DNA from: Acheta domesticus
Taxonomy: Eukaryota; Arthropoda; Insecta; Orthoptera; Gryllidae
DNA length: 64,000 nt
Assembly (NCBI GenBank): GCA_031308135.1
Contig: JAHLJT010009436.1
Location: forward strand, 125,265,885 to 125,329,884
Direction: 5' to 3'
Position 1 is the first letter of the stretch. Every line of letters starts with the position of its first letter. The notes below the pieces were generated by a model. The model was not told where the DNA came from and ran no database searches. It saw nothing but the letters and a program-made list of their open reading frames with translations. Shown in pieces: positions 50,157 through 60,992 of the stretch. Made by a program: the position numbers and the translations under genes.

Positions 50157-50806
50157 ATGGCGAACTTAAGTAAACAGTGCGCTGCTGTAAAATGTTGCTT
50201 CCTGTTTCCTACTTGGGAAAAACGTTATAGAAATGGTTGTGAGGTTAAAAACACCTAATAAGCACAATGCTATGGGAAAGACAAAAAGTGTACGAATGGT
50301 TTTCTCGTTTCAAAGAAGGTGAAATATCATTTGATGAAAAACGTCGTTCTAAACGTCCGTGAACCTCCAGAATTGATAAAATGTTGAAAAAATCACGCAG
50401 TCGTTCGTGAAGACCGACGATGGACCATCGAGGAGATTAGTAAGTTATCTGGAATCACGTAGAGCTCCTTTCAGCGAATTTTGTCACAAGGTTTGGAGAT
50501 GAGAAGGGTGACCACAAAATTTCTTCCTCGGGTCCTGAATGAACTGCTCATGCAGCCAATTCGGTGCACCAGTTTTTAGCAAAAAAAAAGACACCCTCGC
50601 CCCACGCCCCTAATTCATCTGACCTAGCTCATTGCGATTTCTTCTTATTTCCTCGAAAGGAGAGGAACATGAAAGGTTAACGTTTTGACGACGTGGAAAC
50701 GGCAAAGCAAAGGACGAGGAGCTATCGACCATTACAACAGACGAGTTTGAAAAACGTTTCCAGGAATGGAATGGAACAGCAGATTGGAGAAATGTGTTAA
50801 GTGTAA
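50157..50806 (+). pseudogene. mariner transposase relic with internal deletion
   Basis: The reading starts MANLSKQCAAVKCCFL at 50157 and continues across frameshifts with the DNA-binding region of mariner transposases: MGKT..VYEWFSRFKEGEIS, then RRWTIEEISKLSGI. It then jumps to VHQFLAKKK and SDLAHCDFFLFP, the block holding the third catalytic Asp, and ends with DEFEKRFQEWNGTADW. The part between the linker and the third Asp block, which should hold the first two catalytic Asp residues, is missing. Several frameshifts and stops are present, so it is inactive. Intact mariner genes are about 345 codons. Subfamily and terminal repeats were not resolved. Confidence 0.88.
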
Positions 50807-50869
50807 TAGAGAGTATTTTGAAGAGAATAAGGTTGTGTTGTAAAGTTAACTCTGTAATAATGTGGATGA

Positions 50870-51560
50870 AATTTATTTTCTGTGCTTGTTCTTGTATTCG
50901 AAAATATCCCCGTGTAGACAAATTCGTGCCCACCAATAATGCAAGGGCTTGTTCTGGAGCTGAAGATCGTTCTTGATATATTGTTCTGCACATTTTCTTA
51001 ATTGATGTGCCTGTGTTAGGAGAAGCAATTAAAAATTCCTTCACTACATTTCCAGAGTCTATTTGCCCTTCTTTTTTTAATTTTATTTCAGTAGCTGTTC
51101 CTAGTTTTTTAATAGAAAAATTTAACAGCAGTTTTACTTCCTGTTTTTTTTCTGTAGGACCAAACCAAAAGAGTTGTGCATCTCCAAATCTTCATTAACA
51201 ACTGATGCTGAAATGCTTCGAGCCATTTTGAATGAACTCAAAAAAATTGATGTCTTCCTGAAGCTGCGATGAATAATTCTCTACAAAACATTTATTCATT
51301 GCACTTTTCCCATCTTTTGATAATGAACTGACAAAATTTGCTAATTTAACAGTTTCTTCACTTTACTTACAGTTGATTCGTGTAAAACAGTAAAGAACGG
51401 CGCCATACTTTGCCTCTGTCGAGCTTTCTCGCCAAACTTTAAACAATATCCTCCGAGAAATTGAGTGCTCCGCTGTGAAACCAAATGAAAAGCTGTGGAT
51501 GCTTAGGTATGCGTAGCTCATCTTTTGTGATTTACATATCCCAAGGAACAAGATTTAATG
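50870..51560 (-). pseudogene. Decayed, possibly transposon-derived ORF
   Basis: On the minus strand broken but non-repetitive frames can be read: ETVKLANFVSSLSKDGKSAM, then VENYSSQLQEDINFFEF, then ATEIKLKKEGQIDSGNVVKE, then SAPEQALALLVGTNLSTRGY. The last block resembles a helical repeat seen in some insect transposon-like proteins, but that comparison is from memory and weak. Similarity to the plus-strand translation of AT-rich DNA is not obvious. The mariner relic lies just beyond its 3' end (lower coordinates) and may interrupt it. Confidence 0.35.
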
Positions 51561-51963
51561 TTTATAGTCATAAATGTCAATCATGGCAAATTCATTATTA
51601 AAAGCTTAGATGAATTTGTAAATTGGCGTGAAAATAAAATTGAAATTCCTTACTTCTCAAAAAATGACAAGAAAAATCAGAAGCACATTTTGTTTATCTT
51701 GAGACACAACTAAAACGAAAAAAACGACTTGAAAATACATTTCGTGAATGACTACCTTGATATGAGTGCCAGTTAATGTACACTGGTCTTCAACCTGCTG
51801 CGTGCGCAACTTATAGAGCCGTGCCTTCACAACGCACGATCGTCCATATTTCAACATGTTGCACTGCCGACTTAAAGCAATTCAGAAGAAAATTAATACT
51901 TTTTTCACAATTTGGTAAGAACCTTTGAAAATCAAACAAATACCCCAGATAACTCTTCTGAGT

Positions 51964-52254
51964 TCCTTTTGTTTTTCTGTAATTGGCGTGCCGGCCCGTG
52001 TACGGGCCATGGCCTACAAGCAGCGTCCCGGTCTCCCGGACATGGGTTAAGGGGGTACGTGTGGTAAGTACTAATACAACCCCATGCCGTATTTTGGTCT
52101 TCTCAACCTGAGAAGTGAATTTGTTCATTTTCACACAGCAATACTAGGACATTGCAAGGAAATCGCACACTACAATCTTGCCCGACCGGGAATCGAACCC
52201 GTAGTCGCCTCATGGAAAGCGAGTACGCTGACCAATGAACTAAACGTCCGGGGC
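51964..52254 (-). mobile_element. Full-length tRNA-derived SINE, family B, 13-bp target duplication
   Basis: AACTCTTCTGAGT occurs perfectly at 51951-51963 and 52255-52267. Between them, on the minus strand, the head starts GCCCCGGACGTTTAGTTCATTGG and has box B GGGTTCGATTCCCGGTCGG. The body matches the other B copies (GATTTCCTTGCAATG, CACTTCTCAGGTTGAGAAGA, CCTTAACCCATGTCC, GGCACGCCAATTAC), and the 3' tail is AGAAAAACAAAAGGA. Best-preserved copy of this family. Confidence 0.93.
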
Positions 52255-52329
52255 AACTCTTCTGAGTACATTATAAAATCGACGTTTTCCCACCCTCTAG
52301 ATGACCAAAAATAACACACTGTGCACCGG

Positions 52330-52620
52330 CTGAGTTCGATCTAGCTATCTAGCTAATGTCGCAAATCCCCGTCGGGGCTCGAACTTTAGGGTCTCCCAGT
52401 AAGAGACACTGCAGTGGCAACAGTCACTATAAATAAATAACATTTCGCCCTGAGGAAGGTCGCATAATGGCGACCGATACGTTGGCCTCTGTGCCTCGGA
52501 CGAGGCGTCTCCCGGACCGACAAGTAGTGACTGACTCCGACCGCAGAAGCCTACGCTCCCACGCGGCAACAGTTGCGGCCCTGAGCCATCTCAGCCGGTC
52601 ATTACCATTGAAATCCGACC
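52330..52620 (-). mobile_element. Composite tRNA-related SINE, family C relative
   Basis: Read on the minus strand: a first head with TGGCTCAGGGCCGC (A-like) and GGTCGGAGTCA (B-like), then the complement of a hairpin motif at 52450-52495. A second tRNA-like head follows, with the arm GTCTCTTACTGGGAGAC (5-bp stem, 7-nt loop) and AGTTCGAGCCCC. Then comes the family C start TTAGCTAGATAGCTAG. The rest of C is absent. It looks like a dimer or a C element inserted into another SINE. Confidence 0.6.
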
Positions 52621-52870
52621 CGTAGTAATTACTTTGCGCGTGATTTTGCGCCGCGCGCGCGCGCCGTGCGGCCCAGTGTTGGCGCGCGTGGGCGGTCGTG
52701 TGTGGCGACGCGACCGCGGACTAGCGCGCGACAAAGCCGCCGACACGTCGCTCGTCACGGCGGCTGGCGATGGAACACACGCGCCGCCACCGCCGCCCGC
52801 CGCTCCTCGCGCCACCCACGCCACATTACATCTGCATTACAACCGCCCTCGCTCCGAACAATCGCGCGCA
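52620..52870. other. Strong CpG island
   Basis: CGCGCGCGCG runs and a high CpG density immediately right of the composite SINE. Overlapping frames on both strands without recognisable domains. A promoter island is possible. Confidence 0.5.
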
Positions 52871-53204
52871 ATTCCATTCCGAATGCCATTCGTCCTCTGT
52901 GGTGTCAGGAGATTCGTGTGCGACTAGAAACAAAATGAACAAGAAGTAACGAGATTACTAACAGATTACTATTGGTATATTTATTTTATATTATTAAGTT
53001 TATTACATTGGCAAGCTCTTACGGAATTGTATCACATTGCAGGAAAAATCAGACTTCTAATAATATCAAATGAAACACTAATTTGTTGACTATATGCGTT
53101 ACGTCTTGCAGCGAAAAGCCATTATTCTCCAGCAGATTTGTCCACAGAAACTGGTGGTGCTTCTAAAGCACATTCTTTCTTTCTTTGTATGTAATAGCGC
53201 CCCC

Positions 53205-53335
53205 CTGTGTTAGACTATTACACAAACATACAAAAGTGTTTTCAACCAGCAAATTTTCCCCCCGCTCCGAGACCGAAACTCAGATCATCAGAGCTAACTT
53301 GCAGACACTACACCACACAAGCGCCGTATGGATCA
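53205..53335 (-). mobile_element. Possible degenerate tRNA-derived SINE
   Basis: The minus strand reads GTGTGGTGTAGTGTCTGC, then TTAGCTCTGATGATCTGAG and TTTCGGTCTCGG, spaced like the D arm, anticodon region and T arm of a tRNA head. No second copy in the window supports the body. Confidence 0.4.
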
Positions 53336-53339
53336 AATT

Positions 53340-54300
53340 CGGGCAGAGAAATAAAATCGTAAATGCCCTCTTTCTGTAAAAAAAACAAACCAAAAAATAA
53401 AGCGAGAAAGTAAAATGGAAATTCATAATATTAGTGGCGTTATACAGTAATGTTAACTGTTTATTACAAAGTATTTGCTGATGAAGAACTATTCTATATC
53501 TTAAAAGTTGTTACAAAGTGCAAATTGTTATCTGAAGGTATTAATAAACATAGTATATGTAATTATAGTGCGTAAAATATCTATTGCAAATTTTAAAATA
53601 ATATGTTACTATAATATATAATAGACAAAAGAGAATACCCGGTCAAACATTTACACTACTCGTATTTAGGTTACGGTTCCCGAAAACAGCCCAAAGAAAA
53701 ACAAGGTAATACAGCAACCATGAAGAACACAAAATCATCCTTTCAAATAAGCCATTCGAATATGTAAAAGGCGGACAAGGTTGGTCCCGTGGGTTGGGAG
53801 TTTGTCCAAATGATTACACCACCCAAATGCGAGAAATTCAGCTTAGCAGTAAGGCATACTGAAGATGAGGAACAGAAGGACGTGTGATTAACAAGCCTGA
53901 ACTCTCTGATACATATGTCAGATCCTGGGAATACTGTGGATAATGAAATTGAAAAACTGTTGTGAGAAGGCTCTAATGGTCCCCGACACCCTGCGAAAGA
54001 AAATATGAAGATACCACTACGTACCGGAATCAAATCGAACTACCGAAATAAAATTCTTTTCCTGCAGGGTATTGAGACGGAAACGAGGGAAACTATGTCT
54101 TGAGAATAATGAAGTATTTTGGAGCATTTTCCAGTTTTTGTTGTTACCAGATTTTCTCTTTAATACCTCCAGTCTATTGAATATTTTAAAATATCATTAT
54201 ATGTGCACACGAAAATGAGGTTCTTAAATAGCCATTCAGAGGGAGATACTTGTATATGCCGAGCTTGGGGAACAAACAGTATGAAAGATTGAACGAAGAA
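53340..54300. other. AT-rich spacer, no gene seen
   Basis: A minus-strand frame at 53743-54033 (96 codons) is not recognisable. Confidence 0.4.
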
Positions 54301-54319
54301 TGATAATGAAAGAGGAGAA

Positions 54320-54401
54320 TTGAAATTGTGAGAGAGAGAGAAAGGGAGAGAGGAAAAGTGGTGGAGAGAAAGAGTATGGGAAGAAAGAAAGACCAAGAGT
54401 A

Positions 54402-54441
<40 letters not shown>

Positions 54442-54445
54442 GAGC
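54320..54445 (+). repeat. Purine-rich tract with (GA)n
   Basis: G/A-rich throughout, with a perfect (GA)n run at about 54405-54434. The minus-strand Ser/Leu-rich frames across it are artefacts. Confidence 0.9.
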
Positions 54446-54484
54446 AAGACAGAAATGTCGGAGGAAAAAGAGCGGAGTCCGAAG

Positions 54485-54880
54485 ACGCTGAGTAAAAAGT
54501 GAGAGTGGGGATCTGTCGCCGCTGCTAACCTGTTCCCTTGTCGGCGCTGTCGTCTGCGCGCGAGCAAGGCAGCGCGGCGGAGGAGTGGTAAACGCGCGGT
54601 GAAATTGCCGCGCGTGCGGCGTGACGTACGAGTTCCAATTTGTCCCGTGGCCACCGCGCTGCTCTCCGCTCTTCCTGTCTGCGGGGCGGAGCTGGGCTGG
54701 GCGGAGCGGAGCGGGCGGTGCGCGGAGGGGGCGGAAAGAGGGGGGGTGGGCGGGAAGCCAGCTGCGGGCGGCCGGACCCTTGAGCAACGAGGCCCCTGCG
54801 CACGGGGCGGAACAGCTGGCCCTGCTTCCCACCCGCTCGCCTAGCGCTCCTCACGCCAGCCAGAACAGAGGACAACGCCT
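54485..54880. other. Strong CpG island
   Basis: GC-rich for about 400 bp, with GGGCGGAGC and GGGGCGGAG boxes and G-runs at 54720-54755. It is open in five overlapping frames. A CRE-like TGACGTAC lies at about 54621. Position and composition would fit a promoter, but no adjoining exon was found. Confidence 0.5.
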
Positions 54881-55035
54881 CTTTAAGAGCCGACATACAT
54901 GTTCCAAAAGATGAATGATCGAAAAATATAAACCGTTAATGAGTGATTCAAAAAACACTACTACCATAAAGTATATTTTTATGACGAGTTTGAAACACAA
55001 GTATAAAATAGCTTTTCGCAATATTGTACTGTTTC

Positions 55036-55245
55036 GGGAGCTTAGAGCTTGTCTCGGTTGGAGCGGTTGCCAGCTGGTGGGAGATACCTGGTAGATGAAA
55101 ACCTGCAATTCGCCGGATAGGTCGGAGTCGGATCTCGCCATCCAGGGGGAGATCACCACCATCTCCCCCAATACAAGTCACTGCACTTACGGGACCAATG
55201 GCCTTAGCAGTTGACGCACCCAGAATCACTAAACAATCAATCAAT
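55036..55245 (+). mobile_element. SINE family C, 3' fragment
   Basis: Starts at the CGGGAGCTTAGAGCTTGTC block and runs through GGATCTCGCCATCCAG and GTTGACGCACCCAGAATCAC to an AATCAATCAATT tail. The head and middle are missing. Confidence 0.8.
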
Positions 55246-55497
55246 TCTCCACTATCTCAGAGGAACACCAAGACACTCGTAATTGCCGGCAGTCGGTTAA
55301 AACCTTTCGTTCGCTTGATTAAAAACAATGAAAAGAAGAGTAGTAATAAAATATGGCGTGCGAATGTACTTATTCTAAGAATTGGGCATGAAAGGGCATG
55401 AATACTTCAGAATTTCCAGAATTTCCACCTCTGCATATGCTCCTTTTGTATTCTCAGCCGCGAAAGGTTTAGGAAAGAAAGATTATTTCGTGTTACC

Positions 55498-55950
55498 AGG
55501 CGCGTCGACTGCTAAGGTCTTTAGTGGCGTTGATCTTCTCTCGCTGGATGGTGAGATCCGGCACCGGCCTACACGTCGACAAGAGGGGGGGTTCCTCAAC
55601 CAGGAATGTCTCACGAATGAGGTACCGCCCGCAGGCGGGACAAGCTACAAGCTTCCAACTGGTCTCCCGGCATATGTGATAGTGTAGTGCAATTACGTGC
55701 AAATGTGTGTAAATAAGGGGTGAGGATAGGACATGGAAGGGGAAGCAAAAATCGCGCGCGATGTGTGGCCCGTTGGTTAGTGTTCTGCTCCGGCATTCGA
55801 CTGGTGGTAATCGGAGAAAACATGGAACACTACCGATCAGAGCAACCGACCGCTATAAGTCTCCTCCAGATGAGAGCTGAAATCGAAAATCCTGCCGCTG
55901 TCGGGAATGTAGGACTTACCGGTCATAGGCAGTTGATGCCTTGAGACACC
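55498..55950 (-). mobile_element. SINE family C, near full length, minus strand
   Basis: The complement contains every block of the 46.5 kb copy in order: GTCCTACATTCCCGACAGC head remnant, CTGATCGGTAGTGTTCC, the middle segment with ACGGGCCACACATCGCGCG and CTATCCTCACCCCTT, GCCGGGAGACCAGTTGG, TCTCACCATCCAGCG, and GTCGACGCGCCTGGTAA. It points toward the fragment at 55036-55245, so the two lie tail to tail. Confidence 0.85.
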
Positions 55951-56167
55951 TAAGCCGGTGTTAAGGGAACTTTAACAAGAACTGGGGTTCTCTGAGTACT
56001 CTCAAAAGTCTGAAACAAGTTGAACCTCGAAATCCATGTGAATTTAAATGTACTATATGCTTGTCAGTGTAATTTAATTTCACGAATCTGAGTCTTTGTT
56101 AAAAAATAAAACCCTTAGAAATACAGGAATGTTTAACCAAGCACAGAACAGGGTTTCTAGCTGTTGT

Positions 56168-56460
56168 AAGCAGTCGATATGGCTAAGACAGTTGCGATTT
56201 AGCTGTCTCGCTAGTTCGAATCCCGACTCTGGCCCAAAATGTTCCCCTCTGGCATTGAATGTACCCGACTCTGTCGTGTGAATGTTCCCCTTGCATGTTG
56301 TAGCAAGATGGAACTATTCCAACCAAAATGAATTCTGCAAACACTATTTCTTGCCAATGCTCTTGATATGCGGGCTTGTAGTCTCGAATCTCGCGTAAGG
56401 CATGTTGTGGCATGGTGTCCATTCCTAGTAATATATATGTCACCCTTAGACCTAAAATAC
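56168..56460 (+). mobile_element. tRNA-derived SINE, family E (single copy here)
   Basis: Box A is at ATGGCTAAGACAGTTGCG and box B at AGTTCGAATCCCGACTC (about 56213), with tRNA-like spacing, followed by a body with CCCCTCTGGCATTG and TTCCCCTTGCATG. A second B-box-like string (GTCTCGAATCTCGCG) occurs at about 56381. No second copy in the window, so the 3' boundary is a guess. Confidence 0.6.
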
Positions 56461-56469
56461 TGTCATTAA

Positions 56470-58080
56470 TTCGTACCTCTTGTCGTCTTGTGAGCAGGGG
56501 ATAAGACTAGGTGAGCTACTACGTAGGGTGTAAGGGCCGCAGCTTCAACGCTATCTAGGCATCGCGACTGTAACTGGGTCTCCGATGAAGAAGGCACCTC
56601 TGAAGGCATTAAATAGTGCAAAGACGTAAAATAGAATTACTTACAGGATCGGGCTCATAACACTCTTACGTACAGTTCACGAGCTAGCCGCCTGAATGTG
56701 GTTTATTACATACAATCTTTATTACAGATTTCCAATGCGCGTACACATTTTTAGAAAACTACGCAGCCTGCGGCCAAGTGAGAGGTGTAGATTTGTTTGA
56801 AAATCAAGAACACCGAAAAATCCCAAATTAGTGAAACAATTTTAATTTTTACTCAAAATTTCAAATATTTGATGGCTCTATTCCGCATATTGGCATACCT
56901 CTTTTGCTTCTTGTTCTTGATTGAATTATCACGATACAATAAGTATTATAGTGAAGTATACATAATAAGAAAATGTTATCCTAACAGAAAATTTACAGCA
57001 GTACTGCTTAAGTTGAAATTAAGGACTTTCATATGACATGGATTGATGAATACATTGATACATCATAGTCAGTGGTTATTGAAATGTATTTTTACAATAG
57101 CGTCTCGGGAATATTTTAATTTTTTAAATATTGATTACACAATATTGCAATTAACGGTAAAAGTAGTTCCTAAGTACGAAATAATTATAATCGTCTGCAA
57201 GTGACAAGATTCTTGTAATAAAAATTTGACAAAATTCTTAGTATTACTCAGGAATCCTCCATCATTCTCTCAAGTTCTTAGGTACTCATTTTGAGACAAA
57301 ATCAAACTCGTCTTAGGCCACCGATCGCGCTGTAGTGAAAGAAAAAATAATTATTCCTTATTTTTATATTACAAATATGGGTACACTTGAAGTGATATTT
57401 TTAAATATTAAAGACAAAGATTTTGACACTTTTGTGTTGAAATATTTTTAATTTATATAATATTTACAATAATAATGTAAATTAATATTTACAATACAGA
57501 ATATTTCAATGGCATTCATTATTACAATATCACGAGTTTCACAAATTGATAAAATGACTGAGAGTCATCGTGGCGTAAGTCAGATTCAGCCATTCTTCCA
57601 CGACCCATTTTATATAGATTTTCAGAAAAACTTGTTCTTTATTTGACCTCATAAATATCTCAAAATCCATGTTCTGGAGGTACCAACTCTATTTGTTGAT
57701 TTTACGCATAAAGCTCGGAAAAAGTTTAGAAACCCAATGAACCTACGACAATTTTCGACGAAAATCTGTAAGAGTTATCTACTTTTTCCAATTATGACCT
57801 TTTAATATTTGTCGCCATTTGAAAAATGTTTTACAAATGTACTGATATTCATAGTGGCGTAAGTCAGATCCATCGGTTTTTTTTAGTTCCTGTTTATGTA
57901 TGCTTTTAAACATTCTACGCGGTTTCTTTGCAATTCTCAACAAATCGCATTTGCGCTATCTATCCTCGAAACAAATGCAGGAACAGTTTATCAGAAAATA
58001 TATATAAAATGAAACCTTGTAGCAATAAATCATACTACATGGAACCGAAAAGAGCTAAGAACTTCTTCATGGATGTTTAC
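56470..58080. other. AT-rich spacer with a long-spaced direct repeat
   Basis: GTGGCGTAAGTCAGAT occurs at 57570 and again at 57854, 284 bp apart, in otherwise AT-rich sequence (see findings). No gene recognised. Confidence 0.45.
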
Positions 58081-58084
58081 ATGT

Positions 58085-58465
58085 AATCACCCTAATAGCT
58101 CCTCACAACGACCGTAACCAGAAATAGCCGTCGTAAAACTGCGCAAAAGGCGCGTGGAAGTTGCCATCCTGGCGAAGGCGACGCTTCCATGTCCTCGTTC
58201 TGGCGCGTGGCTTTGCCTCCGAGTTGCAAGACGTTCCACGAAACTGGCGTCGCCCTGCTTCCTCGCGTAATGCGATGCCTGCAACCTACACCCTACAACT
58301 GCCAGACGTGGCACAGCTATAAACACGCTTCGAGGAATTGCTACGTCCTCGCCTCCGCCATCCACCATCATTATGGCTTCACATGAGGATGGAAGGAGGC
58401 GTAGGTGTGTGCACAGGAGGACAGGATGGAGCAGGGGGCGTGGCCCCCGAACATTTTCAAAAGGG
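58085..58465. other. GC-rich island
   Basis: Moderately CpG-rich with a 142-codon minus-strand frame and overlapping plus-strand frames. No domain recognised. The right end (GGGGGCGTGGCCCCCGAACA) is a short palindrome near 58435-58455. Confidence 0.4.
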
Positions 58466-58469
58466 CACC

Positions 58470-59730
58470 TTAGCTGTATGGCAAACATTTGATTTCCGTA
58501 CACATTTTCAATCAATTATTTCCCCCCTTTTCACGTTACAGTTAGGGATTTAAAAAATTATTTAGGCGCTTTAGAAATAGCTGAGATCATTAGCGACTAC
58601 TACTTTTTTATCGATAAGTAGCAACATTTTAAAAATTACAATAAATGTAGATTAATTAATTGCAATAGTTTTCACAATAATTTAAAATAATTTTTGAAAC
58701 ACAGTTAATTTGGAGATTTGTTAAACAACATTTGGGAAAGAGGTTCTTCAGGCTTAGCAACCCTGTAGTTCGATATAAAACTATTTGTATTTAGTGATTA
58801 CCATTAATATAAATTAATATAAATTATTTCTCTTCGAAATATATTTTTATTTACAGTAAAATATACGTAGTATATAAAAAAAATGCTAAATGAAAAGCTG
58901 GCCCCAAAAAGGAGTTGGTCCCCATGTTGTTTTGAAATGCGGGTGGCAAGGGATAAAGGTTTGTATTGTTCACTGTCCAGTTGTCACCAATTATTAATAA
59001 AGATGAGTGTCTAGGCGCTGTTGCATTTCGCTCACAATAATTTCGGCTATAATTTTTTTTTCCATTTTTTCTGTAATTGTCGGCTAAATAAAATGCCCTG
59101 ATTTTCTACTAACGAGGGAAACGTTTGTGGTATTTGAAGGCTACAAAATTTCAATTTACACATCCGATTTCTTCATCTGCGTGTACAAAACATGTCAGTC
59201 TTCTTCAATATTCATATACAACAGAGTATTGGAGAGATAAATCGCTTCTTGTAAAGATGATGCATGAGGGTGAAGCCTCCTCTTCCTATTTCTTTCATTT
59301 TTTTAAGATAGACACTTTGACGTAACAGGTAAAATTCCTTCACATTTCGTGAACGAGTGATCAAGGGATATGATAAAAAGGCTAGAAGAGACAAATATTT
59401 GTGGAAAGAAATTGTTTCAGAAAAAGGATGTAAGGTTTTTTCCCCTTTTGTGTTCATATTGTTAGAACGAGTAAATGAAAATCCATGGACATAATTTAAT
59501 TTTTGCCACTGCATAGATTTGTACTTTGATCGGCAACTTTCTGCTCTCATGTTCTTCAGGAAATACTTTGCGTAATCGCTATACATCACTAAATGTTTTG
59601 TTTACATTTCTGAGTATTTCTTCAATTCAGTGGAGATTAAGAAAGCAGCAACTTAGCAAGCGAGTGCAACGAGGCATAAAGCCAATATGCTTTTCTTTGC
59701 TTGTTATATCCGACAATCAGACAAAAACGC
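58470..59730. other. AT-rich spacer, no gene seen
   Basis: Short frames only; 59212-59589 (minus, 125 codons) has no recognisable domain. Confidence 0.4.
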
Positions 59731-59929
59731 CCGAATCGCTTCGGTGGCAACGAAGGCGACAAAGTAGTCGCTGGAATCGCCGACTTTCGCGCACAGCAAG
59801 GAGAAGGCCTCCGCTTTGTCAACAGACCGAGGGCGGCGGCGGAGTCGGTGCGGCGGTGGCGACGGTAGAAACACCGCGGAAACTGTATCACGGAGAATGA
59901 GTTGACGAAGAAGGAAGAAGCGCCGCTGG

Positions 59930-60242
59930 AGGCGAAAGCGATAGGAATTGGTGGAGAGAAGGTTGGCAAAGGGGTTGCCGACGACGGGGTCGACGATGGT
60001 GTGGTTGTCGACGGAGGGAATGGTGAAGGAAAGGTTGATGACGGAGGTGTTGCCGGCCAAGGAGTTGGTGGCAAAGGGATTGCAAAAGGTAGCAGAGGGA
60101 TTGACCACAGAGGTTGACGAGAGCGACTAACAGCAGAGAAGTTGTCGGCGTAGGGGTTGACGACAGAGGGGTAGACGACAGATGGGTTGACGGCAGAGTA
60201 TTTACGCCAGGAGTGTGACGTCAGAGGGGGTGACGACGTAAA
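59930..60242 (+). repeat. Degenerate GTTGACGACRGAGGG minisatellite, left half
   Basis: Imperfect repeats of about 15 bp: GGGGTTGACGACAGAGGGG, GTAGACGACAGATGGG, GTTGACGGCAGAG, GTTGTCGACGGAGG. Because 15 is a multiple of three, both strands stay open for long distances. The 205-codon Pro/Ser/Thr-rich minus-strand frame is explained by this. The array stops at the PIF-like element and resumes beyond it. Confidence 0.7.
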
Positions 60243-60992
60243 GGGCTCGTCCATAAATTACGTAACGCTAAAGGGGGAGGGAGGGTGACTGAGGCAGCGT
60301 TACACTGCGTTACGTAATAGTTGGGGGTATTAGTTAAGTGTCACGTAACATTGATATTTATTTTCTTTTGCAATTTTCAACAGTTCCTGAAATAAATCTT
60401 TTTTCTAGGACTGTACCAAAATATTAAAATAATAACTAATTAATTTGTTTTAAAAACATAAACTACTGTTATTAGATGTAAATTGTTACAGTAAATGAAA
60501 ATATTTTTTCAACTATTTTTTGAATCTGTAAGATTGCAAAGAAATATTCAAAACTGAAATGAAAAGTATTCTAGATTCCATTTAAATTGGCGCTGTACAC
60601 TCTCGCTCTTGCATCACCCACGACAGCGTCTGCATAGCTGATCAACCATTTCTCGCCGAAACATTCTTCTTTCACTACCCCCAATCTTATTGTTAAGTGC
60701 TGCCAGCATTACCAACTAATTTCTACTTTAATTGTAATTAACTTTAATATTCAACGCAAGAAAAATAAATACAAATTGGTTTATTTGTGCTATAATTTAT
60801 GTTTACTTCTTGCATTTAAAAAGGGGGGGCTTGTCGCAAGCGTTACGTAATTAATTAGGGGGGGGTTCAAGTGTGTTAAGGTAAGAGGGTTTCAAGCGTT
60901 TCAGGCGTACAAATGTTACGGATGCGTTACGCTAGAGAGAGGGCTTATTGAAAATATTCGAAATTTGCGTTACGTAATTTATGGACGGCCCC
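60243..60992. mobile_element. Non-autonomous DNA element, PIF/Harbinger-like, copy 2
   Basis: The left end CGTCCATAAATTACGTAACG and the right end CGTTACGTAATTTATGGACG are perfect inverted repeats of 20 bp. The outermost bases (GGGCT / GCCCC) are less exact. The right flank is TAA and the left flank AAA, an imperfect TWA target. The interior aligns with copy 1, for example the shared TAGTTTGTTTTAAAAACATA-like and TTCTTCTTTCACT strings. Extra CGTTACGTAA strings occur just inside both ends. No transposase. Confidence 0.88.

Noticed and set aside
59637..60254. 205-codon Pro/Ser/Thr-rich minus-strand frame resembling a mucin-like protein
   Set aside because: It is explained by the 15-bp minisatellite on the opposite strand. 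The reading is cut by the mobile element at 60243 and there is no signal peptide or conserved end.
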